A DNA stretch of 64,000 nt from Corythucha ciliata (lineage: Eukaryota; Arthropoda; Insecta; Hemiptera; Tingidae): the NCBI GenBank assembly GCA_038030265.1, contig CM075937.1:16864001-16928000 (forward strand), written 5' to 3'. A model generated the notes under the pieces. It was not told the DNA's origin, made no database searches, and was given only the letters and a program-made list of their open reading frames with translations. Each line of letters opens with the position of its first letter. The stretch's first letter is position 1. Below are positions 56,100 through 64,000 of this stretch, piece by piece. The translations under genes and the position numbers were made by a program.

Positions 56100-59040
56100 A
56101 GTATCAGAGAAAAATTTACTACCGAAGCATTTTTTTTTTTTTTTTTTCGTAAAGAAGTGGGTCGTATCGATATTAATCAAGTTTTCCTTGTTCGACTTTT
56201 GAAAACGTTTCATTTTAATTCCATGGTGGCACCCTGCAAAAATTCAAATTAATTCCCCTCCCCCTCACCACATTTTCTTTTCTAACTATTGCTTCTTTAT
56301 CCTTGCGTTTCTTCATCAAGGGAGAAATTAAGCGAGTTGATAGAAACTTGTTGTTAGGAGTAGATTGGGGGGGGGGACGGAGTTAAGACTTTCCACTTTA
56401 ATACCACCTTAGTCTACTCAACTTGAAGCCAAATTATGGTTGACATATTCCCAGAGAGAGTATTTTCTTGCCTTGGTTTGGCTGGGTTGGGAGTTGGGGA
56501 GCGGAGTATGCGGGTCTTTCCAAACAGCCCATTCATATACCATTTATCATGTGTACATTCAGTGACTCGGTGAGGCATGTATATAGGCATAGAGATGGAG
56601 TTTAAGATGTGGCGAGCGGGGGTTGCGAGACGGGGGAGGGTTGGTGGTGGAAGGCCGCAGGTGTTTTAGGGCAAGGCATACCGAGTATGCAAATATCTAG
56701 GGTACAACAGTTGTTACTTCTATAGCTGCGCCGAGGGAATTATACAATGGTGCCGCTCCGCACCCCTGTACCACCCCAAGGGTGTGACGAGAAAAAACAC
56801 AGTCCTACAATGTAAAAGCGAATTTTAACGTGATTTTCACGTGTTTCGCCATCTTCTACTCCCCTTTGCTTTTAAAGCCAAGGGTAATTAGCAAAAACAC
56901 TTAGTTTTCTGGTTTCCCGTCAAAAAGAGGAGGTTTAAATAGCTTTTTTAAACGCCCCTCAACCGAGCAGTGCGAGAATGTTACCTCCCCGAACACGGGG
57001 GGACCTCGTGAAACGGATGACGACAAACAACAATATTCTTTGATGCTTCAAAGGAGATATTTTTGAAAAAGGAAATCCGTCCCACCTGCCTACACTACAA
57101 CTCTAAGGTTGGGGGAGGGGTTGCCAAAGTATTTGAAAGAGACATTGCGGAAGGGAGTATGACAACATTGCAAAATGGCGTATTAGAAGAGAAGAGGAAA
57201 AAAAACACAGGAAAATGAAGAAGAACGTATAGGTGGAACGGCAGATAAAAATGTGAGAAAAGGAGTGATGATGATGAGGACGTTCTTTCCCCTCCATCTT
57301 TTGAAGTCTAACAGAGCAGAAATGTCCTTTGGAAGGGCATTCTTTAAAGGGCATGAGGAGTGAAAAAAAAAGGGGGATAATCCGAAGATTTTCTCGGGGA
57401 GAAATCACCAAGCAATTCCTGGAATAAAACAGCGCGGCAAAAACAATTTTTTACGTTAATGAAATGTTATTATAGAGTTTATGATGGATCAATGGCGCAT
57501 CATAACTCGCAAAGGAAGGAGAAAATAAGGAGGGAGTCGAGTTGGAATTATATTGAGGAAGCAAAGATGAAATATATACATGAATAACAAGTTCCCCACA
57601 TTCCCGCAGTTACGAGTGTGGCCTTCACATTCATACCGTTGTTGTGTCCTTTCCCGAGGGTCTAGAAGAGCGCGACTTCAAATCCAAGAAAATGTTTTAT
57701 ATAGCTATTATAAGAATGGCCAAACGACGACCATAGAGCAAAATCTGTCGCTTTTCTGGGTCTTCGAGGAGAAACAAAAAAGGGTGTAGTAAAAGTGGGG
57801 GGGGGGAGTTATGTGACAATTTCCACATTATCCTCTCCTTGAGGGGGCTTAAGGGCTTAGCCCTTCGTCCTGACGCTTTTAAAAGAATGGTTGAGACACG
57901 TAATAAAGAAAAGTCTGGCGTTTGCGGAGAGGTCCACCCCTTATTCTGAGCTGTGCTGTCGCGGTTATTGTCGAGCTGGAAGATTGTGTTGTTGGAGTGT
58001 GAAGGGTTTGTTTTTCTGTGCAGTTGAGGCTGTTTCGGGGAATCCATTATTCTCTACAAAAATAATAATCTACCCCCCCCCCCTGCACAGTCACACTCAA
58101 TCATAAATCGAAAAATGTAACCCTCGCGGCCCTGACCACCACACTCCGTCCTTTTCCTCCCAAACGACTCCTTTCTACGCCACTTTTGTTAATGGCGTAG
58201 TTTTCCAGTATTTTTGCTCCATTCTGTTGAGCAATAAAAATGATACATTCTCCCCCTTCTCAAACACATAGAATTACACACACGGCCCCCCAACTCATTT
58301 TGGGAACTCGAAGGGTGGCACATGTCCCTCCAAGCGTTATTATTTTTCTTTTTAATAAAACATAAAAACGTGCCACCAAAGTTGAAAATTAAACTTTTTA
58401 AAAATTAATTGCTGTAATCGTACAGGAGAGAACGCCGAAGACGTAAAGGCAGTAAAGAGTTCTAAAGAAAATACCCCGTTCTCTTCGTTAAAACTAAAGA
58501 TGTAAAAATGTATTACGAACCCTTTGGAAAATGGAATAGGGAAAAGTCAGAGACAACGATTTACTAAAATATTGACTCCAGAAGGCATTCACGGTGTTAC
58601 GATGTGGAACAAAAGGGTTAGCGTTTTTGTGTTGCAAGAAGGGTTGGCGGTGGAGGCCAGGAAAATAAACAAAACGTGGCACAGGGAAGTATAGGGCTCT
58701 CTTAAGAAAAAAAATTGCGAACGCTCAGCTCGCATAATAATGTAAATCCTCTTTTCTAAAAGCAATCCCCTTTGGGCCTTTGGGTAGGCTTTTTTTTTAA
58801 TGTTCGCGGAAAAACATTTTTTTCGCAGCATCAATTTATTCCTGGCTCCCACTGCGATGAAGCTAGTTAAAATATGTATTTTTTAGTAGGGTGTCGATTG
58901 TATTGAAATAAAGATGAAGTGTTAGAATCAATCTCAATGCCCTTACATCGTAAATCACGGCGATTTTTATTTATATTCATGGCTATTTAAATAAAGGTTC
59001 ATCACTTTTTAAATTTTACGTAGTATTTCATTTATTTTAG
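56100..59040. other. Intron, mostly repeat-free
   Basis: Unassigned sequence with a poly-T tract near 56131-56147 and G/C runs. No second gene recognised. Confidence 0.55.
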
Positions 59041-59141
59041 GCACGCGTCGAAACAATGGCTCCCACCAGCTCTTCAAACCAACCGAATATTTTCGGACGA
59101 TGAAGATTTCGAAGGTTCGGGATATTCGTCTATTAATTCAG
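59041..59141 (+). CDS. TSPN-domain matrix protein, acidic linker exon
   Basis: This 101-bp exon reads, after completing a Gln codon, HASKQWLPPALQTNRIFSDD followed by EDFEGSGYSSINS. It has no domain of its own. The stretch D-D-E-D-F-E-G-S-G is an acidic cluster beside Ser-Gly, the classic sequence for glycosaminoglycan attachment in matrix proteoglycans including collagens XV and XVIII. The acceptor is TTTATTTTAG, the donor GTCTGC (weak at position +3), and the exit phase is 1, which matches the next exon 82 bases on. The exon call rests on frame continuity and splice sites, since the sequence is not conserved enough to recognise alone. Confidence 0.8.
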
Positions 59142-59223
59142 GTCTGCCTTTTTTTAACTCATTTGAAAAAAAAACAGAAGGAATTAATCAAAGAACTTCA
59201 ATCATTCGTCTTTCGCGTTCCAG

Positions 59224-59379
59224 AACTTGAATGGTCCGACTGGAGTGAATGTAACGCCACGTGTGGACCTGGCGTTCAGCACAGAACTTCCCTCTGCTCG
59301 GATCCTGACTGTCAGCCTGAACGTGTCACGAGACCGTGCGTTGCCTCTACGGTGTGCCCACTTCAAAAATCAAAAGACA
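59224..59379 (+). CDS. TSPN-domain matrix protein, thrombospondin type-1 repeat exon
   Basis: This 156-bp exon encodes one full thrombospondin type-1 repeat beginning ELEWSDWSECNATCGPG. It has six cysteines (SEC, ATC, SLC, PDC, RPC, TVC) in the standard order. W-S-D-W is the tryptophan ladder and C-mannosylation signal, and C-N-A-T-C-G fits the C-x-x-[ST]-C-G site for O-fucose. Such repeats stack through Trp and Arg layers and bind matrix or receptors. The acceptor is GCGTTCCAG and the donor GTGAGT; it enters and leaves in phase 1, the usual phase for a shufflable TSP1 exon. A TSPN domain, an acidic EGSG linker and TSP1 together suggest a multiplexin-like collagen or a thrombospondin-type protein; collagen repeats, which would decide it, would lie downstream of the window. 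Confidence 0.95.
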
Positions 59380-59702
59380 GTGAGTTTTATATTTATTTAT
59401 TTTAACAAAGATCTTAGGAGAGGGGAAGTGTTTTGTGTGATCTTCGTTTTCCGTTTAGATTTAGCTGGCTCACAAACAACTAACAAAATAACGGATTTTA
59501 AGGCAATTCGGGACCTGATGGTTCCTTTTTTTTTCACGACCCCTACGATTGAATTAAATATCCCTCTGTCTTCCGAATCCCAATTTTCGTTGGGTTAACA
59601 CTTTTTAAAATTATTTTTGTACGAACGGCTGATTCGAAAAGCCAATTCAGCGGATATTGCTCCTTTTTAAAACCATGCCAACCATGTTTTTCTCCTTAAA
59701 AG

Positions 59703-60125
59703 AAGACTGCGTGATTGATGATTCAGGGATTGTGTGGAGGACCGCACGATACTTCCATGTTCCCGTTTTTGACGTTCATCAACAATGCACATAAACAAAA
59801 AAATAAATAAACAAGAAAACTTCCATGGCCGTATAAATTTTTTCAGAGCTCCGACCCCTCCGATTTCATGTTTGTTAAAGGGTAACATGGGCGCGTTAGT
59901 CGACAAATGCGATATAAAACTCGAGCGCCCATGTTACCCTTTAACCAGCGTGAAATCGGAGAGGTCGGAGCACTGAAAAAATTGATACGGCCATGGAAGT
60001 TTTCTTGTTTTTTTTTTTTGTTTTGTTTTTTGTTTGTATGCATTATTGATGAACGTCAAAAACGGGAACATGGAAGTATCGTGTGTTCCTCCACAAAATC
60101 CCTGAATCATCAATCACGCAGTCTT
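59703..60125. mobile_element. 423-bp foldback element in the last intron
   Basis: Arms of about 190 bases (59703-59894 and 59925-60125) with a 30-base loop. Landmarks: GACTGCGTGATTGATGATTC, ACTTCCATGGCCGTAT, GGGTAACATGGGCGC, each mirrored. Open frames on both strands are translations of the same arm. The arms differ mainly in a poly-A/T stretch. Confidence 0.92.
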
Positions 60126-60635
60126 TATTCCTCAAACACCAAAATTTCCATAACCCTAAATTCAAAAAAATTCTTCGTCGCACATAATCAATAATCAACC
60201 CTCAGCCCACATCGACTAATCTTCAATTACCAACCCTTATCCATCAACGACTATAACCATCAATCGTCACTCAAATCCTCCTTCAATCATTCGTCTTCGT
60301 TCTTTCATACAATAAATCACAAAAAATATGTTACAAAATAGTCCAAAGTAAAGCACAATGAGTATACTTGGGTCGAAAAAAGGCGATTTTAGGACCATCG
60401 ACCATTTTAGAACAACAATATCGACAGGCTGTAGCCCGTTTCATATTCGTCGTGGAAAATTTTTTTACATACAAAAGTTGCAGGAAATTTAATGCTCAAC
60501 AAGTTTTGTGAGTCAAGATTTTCCTCGAAAGTAACTCATTTTCTTTTATGTGGTTTCCAACGAACTGACGAGCGTTGCCACGAAGTAGACGCTCTGAACA
60601 CGCGGGTGAAACAGTTTTCTTGTTAATTAAATTAA

Positions 60636-60768
60636 GACCCGTTCATAAGCTTTCCGTTACGCGTCTGTGGAGTGTATGCAACCAAACAAATTCATTCCCA
60701 CGAAAAATTAAACATTTTGATAGGTTTCATAGGCTCCACAGCCGTATCACAGAGCTTCTGAACGGGGC
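60636..60768. mobile_element. Short TIR element, TTAA-flanked
   Basis: GACCCGTTCATAAGCT mirrors AGCTTCTGAACGGGGC, with inner GTCTGTGGAGT/GGCTCCACAGC. TTAA on both sides (60632-60635, 60769-60772) fits piggyBac-type insertion. 133 bp. Confidence 0.85.
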
Positions 60769-61529
60769 TTAAGGGTTTTTTGTATTTAGGTAAATTCCGT
60801 TGCCACGAAACAACGGCTAAAATAGGGGAAATAGCTAATTCACGGTTTAAATTAATAAAAATTCATAATTTAATGCTTCGTAAAGATCATATAATTTCCA
60901 GTTTGTTTAAAGCCTAAGGTGTAGGTCAGTCACTGTCCAGAGTCCCTTTTTATTTGAGATAGAGGCCCTCTTGGTGTTTCTGTATTGGGAATTACCGAGA
61001 AATCAGTCAGGAGCGTATCAAAAGGCTCGAAAGCGGAGAGGGACCACATAATTTTGCATGCAGCGTTTTCTTATAGGGCGTCCTTTCACCCTCATTCTTG
61101 GATTGGCCAAATCTACGAAGCAGGTTTTTAGGGTGAGCCAATCATGTAAGATGGAACTAAAAGAAGTGCTAAATAATTTCGGTTTTCGGGCTGCCAAAAA
61201 ATTGTACGAGCTTTTCAGAGTTAGCATACACTTCTGACTCTATTCCAAACGATAGTTATATCCAAAAACGAAATTTCGGTACGGGGAGAACATCCGATAA
61301 ATAATTTTTTCTCAAAACAAAGGCCAGATTTGTGCTTCTCATACCAAGAAATAGCCAGGTTTTCATTTTCACGCAATTTATCTATAAAAAAAGCGACAGA
61401 CCGACGGCAAGCCAAAAACCACTTTTTTCAACTTTTCTGAGGTTATACATTATGAATGTGATGTCAGCTCGGACTCGATTTTTCACGATATTCACTACAT
61501 TTGTGAATTCGAGGTTTGTGGGAGCCCTT

Positions 61530-61620
61530 CTACTGCTGAAATTTAGAAAAACCGCTGACATACTATTCATGGGGCAAGTTTACGGCTAAAATTGCGAAAA
61601 AGCGGTAATTCATAGGACCA
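61530..61620 (+). repeat. Family A units, short run
   Basis: About three worn units. Further isolated units lie at 60815-60870 and 62440-62515. Confidence 0.6.
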
Positions 61621-62292
61621 AAAAACAAGGGAGTAGCCAGAGAGGCGGCAGGGATAGGCAGCTGCCCTCCCCTAGACTGGAGAGCGCAGATTTATTGGGG
61701 CAGCTGCCCACCTCTAGATACATTCTAAATCCGAAAGAATAAATTCTTCAGGATAACTTCATTTTGTTTCGTCGGCGCTTAATAACAAAAAAATGTCTCG
61801 GATGTCATTTATAAAAAAAAAAGATCAATGTTTCGCTCACGAAACGAATTTCGCAAGAGTAACACAATTCAATGGCTAATTTCGCGTTTTTTGCGCTCTT
61901 AAATACCATTTTCGCTAATCTGACTTAACTAAAAAGCAAATTTTTCAAATTTTGCTTCTCTGAGAAAAAAAACACCACATGCCCCAGCTTAGAGGTAAAA
62001 TTGACAATCACAGTTTTAAGCCCCGTCCACACATTTAAACTTTTCTTCAAACTTTCTTGAACAAACTGATTTGCCCAGCACAGGGGCGTTGGTGTGGGGG
62101 AGGATAGATTCCTCCCCTCCGAAATACAAGTATACGAAAGAAGGGGCACGCAACGCTCTAAAGAGCTCCATTAAAATCTCCAAAAATGAGCGTTTCTCGG
62201 TGAAGTTAGGTTAAGCAGATTTTCTCGACTTTAAGCATCCCGAAAAGATCCACGTGCTTCCAGCTGTTTCCTTGGACTTCGAACCCCACGCA

Positions 62293-62420
62293 GTAGCTTA
62301 CCGAGGTACGGGCGAGGGGGTGGACTGCCCTAGGCCCCCCTGTCAGACGGGGCCCCCGGAAAGCTTAAATACGGAAAAATTAGGATTTTTAGGTTATCCA
62401 TATGGATGTAGGTATGTGAA
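62293..62420 (+). repeat. GC-rich core of the composite repeat (copy)
   Basis: CAGTAGCTTACCGAGGTACG, GGACTGCCCTAGGCCCCCC, GGGGCCCCCGGAAAGC, TTAGGATTTTTAGG. Family A units follow at 62440. Confidence 0.65.
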
Positions 62421-62619
62421 AAGGTCGGACGGTCGGACCGCGGTGGCTCAAATTGAGAAAATTCACGCTAACTTGAGGAAAATTCGCGGCTAAAAAGACA
62501 AAATACACCGTGTTCCCAGTTTCGTTAGGTCCTTAAGCTCAGTAAAGAGCTGTTCGGCAATTTACAACTTGCTGACGCAGCAGAAAAAATGGGGGGAAAA
62601 AACTAATATTCGTGGTCCA

Positions 62620-62832
62620 GGTGGTATATATGTTGTTGTCTCTCCACAATAATTGTTTTTATTTCTTTTTTGGTCTTGGTCTAATCGATTTTCTGCCTCT
62701 CTAGGCCTTATTATAATAATGGTCCTGATGATGGCCTGCCTGCCAGGCAGAAAATCGATTAGACCAAGACCAAGAATGAAAGAAAAAAGAAATAAAAACA
62801 ATTATTGTGGAGAGACAACAACATATACCACC
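62620..62832. mobile_element. Foldback element with near-perfect arms
   Basis: Left arm has TGTTGTTGTCTCTCCACAAT and GGTCTTGGTCTAATCGATTT; right arm carries their reverse complements at 62795-62825 and 62755-62775. The loop of about 45 bases has its own small inverted repeat. Confidence 0.9.
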
Positions 62833-62971
62833 AGTGGGCCTATTCTCTAACAACAAGCAATATTTTTTCGCCAGCCATGTGTCTATTTCATTCATTTGTT
62901 TGAAGAAAATTAATAAAATAAACATATGACTAAGAAAAAGCTATTGCTTCAGAGTTAGAGAATAGGACCCC
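62833..62971. mobile_element. TIR element, first of a tandem pair
   Basis: GGGCCTATTCTCTAAC mirrors GTTAGAGAATAGGACCCC. Inside are AAGCAATATTTTTTCG and AAATAAACATATGACT. It begins where the preceding foldback ends. Confidence 0.88.
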
Positions 62972-63098
62972 AGGGGGCCTATTCTCTAACAACGAGCAAT
63001 ATTTTTTTCGCACAATATTATTTGTTTGAAGAAAATTAATGAAATAAACATATGACTTCGAAAAAGCTATTGCTTCGGAGTTAGAGAATAAGCCCCCT
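62971..63098. mobile_element. TIR element, second of a tandem pair
   Basis: Same ends and body as the unit on its left, about 90 percent alike, but lacking about 12 bases in the middle. It ends at AATAAGCCCCCTG. Confidence 0.88.
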
Positions 63099-63144
63099 GG
63101 ACGTCTGAATAACTCCACGACAACATGGCCAATTACAATTTTAA

Positions 63145-63846
63145 TAATAATCGTGGCTATGGCTAAAATTGAGAAAAAATCGCTGATTGGAGGTGCTGGA
63201 AAGCCATTCTACGAATCAATGCACAAGTGTTGTTTTGACCAACCCCGCGGTTAAAATTGAGAAACACGCTATAATATATTTTTTTTAAAAAAAAGACGCT
63301 TTCAGGTTTGAACTGGGCAAATTGCGAAAAATCGTCCTTTCGCCTATAAAAAAGAAAATAGATGCTAATTCGCCGCAAAATTAGCAGAAAACGCTATTTC
63401 ACTGCTGAAATTTAGAAAAATCGCTAATTCGCAATTTGTGGATATAATAAAGTTGACGAAAAACTTTAATTTGCGGATAAAAATGAAGAATATCACTAAT
63501 TCGCGGCTAAAATTGAAAAAAAAAACACTAATTAGCGCGACTACAATAAATAAATCCACTATTTTTCAGTTCAAATTGGGAAAAAGTGATAATTCTCTGC
63601 AAATAATGGGGAAAATGGCTAATTTGCAGTTTTCATTGAGGAAAACGCCAATTCTTGGCAAATATTGAGAAAATTCGGTAATGCACGGATTGGAAAATTT
63701 TGAAAAATCGCCAATTCACTGCTAAAATTGAGGAACATTATTAATTCTCGGATAAAGTGTAATGAAATTTCTAATTTAAATGCCCGCCTTCTGAAAGCCA
63801 CGTTGTGGCTAAAATTCAGAAAAACGGCAAATTCGTGCTCGGCTAT

Positions 63847-63850
<4 letters not shown>
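63145..63850 (+). repeat. Diverged minisatellite, family A
   Basis: About 20 worn units, ending at a poly-A tract. Confidence 0.88.

Positions 63851-63879
<29 letters not shown>
63849..63879 (+). repeat. Poly-A tract
   Basis: About 29 consecutive A. Confidence 0.95.
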
Positions 63880-63880
<1 letters not shown>

Positions 63881-64000
63881 CTGAACTGGCTGAACTGGGA
63901 AGAAGCAATAATCTATACCTAAATGTGATATAAAATTGCTAAAACTAACCCCCTCCCCTCACCCTAACATGATTTCATTCTGTCCCCCACCACCACCTAC

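Noticed and set aside
55945..56252. Unspliced 85-residue reading through the 55963 exon
   Set aside because: Only 55963-56096 has protein-like sequence; beyond it the frame translates a poly-T tract. The spliced model joins in phase to 59041.
59667..60194. Mirror-image open frames on both strands encoding similar peptides
   Set aside because: They are translations of the two arms of one foldback element; the shared peptide reflects the palindrome.
61620..61725. Further copy of the GC-rich core
   Set aside because: GGCAGCTGCCCTCCCCTAG resembles it in composition, but the ordered blocks (GTACCGA start, GGATTTTTAGG end) are missing.

Overview
The window is nuclear DNA of an animal, most likely an arthropod. 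The species cannot be fixed from the sequence. It holds spliced exons with long introns, eroded R1-type LINE, Penelope-like, Ty3/Gypsy and Helitron-type remnants, a tRNA-derived SINE with clean target-site duplications, and many short foldback elements. There is no bacterial-style gene packing, no operon, no rRNA gene and no CRISPR array.

The only host gene I can support lies on the + strand. Five exons (27275-27453, 42996-43119, 55963-56096, 59041-59141, 59224-59379) keep one open frame with matching splice phases. They encode the distal half of a thrombospondin N-terminal-like (TSPN/laminin-G fold) domain, an acidic linker with an EGSG motif, and a complete six-cysteine thrombospondin type-1 repeat. 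This is a secreted extracellular-matrix protein. A multiplexin-like (collagen XV/XVIII) chain is my best guess, with a thrombospondin-family protein as the alternative. The introns are about 15.5 kb, 12.8 kb, 2.9 kb and 82 bp, and the gene continues beyond both ends of what I can identify.

Layout: 0-10 kb holds R1 LINE pieces, a Penelope piece, a Helitron-type helicase piece and the first minisatellite arrays. 10-14.4 kb is quiet sequence. 14.4-16.2 kb is a Penelope-like retroelement with inverted ends. 17.3-20 kb is a run of four unrelated foldback elements. 21-22.1 kb is a Gypsy fragment and a small TIR element. 23.7-26 kb is a second Penelope-type unit with inverted ends. From 27 kb the large introns are filled with diverged minisatellites, MITEs and two full SINEs.

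The most unusual content is a set of diverged minisatellite families. They recur in one order: a left array of variable family, a short GC-rich core beginning near GTAGCGTACCGA, then a right array of about 30-bp units built on GGCTAAAATTGAGAAAA and CGCTAATTC. At least three copies are clear, one of them wholly inverted (37985-40020). This looks like a composite mobile or amplifying element I cannot match to a named class. A second notable signal is a hammerhead-ribozyme-like core (CUGANGA, stem, GAAAC) near the 3' ends of three separate Penelope-like remnants.
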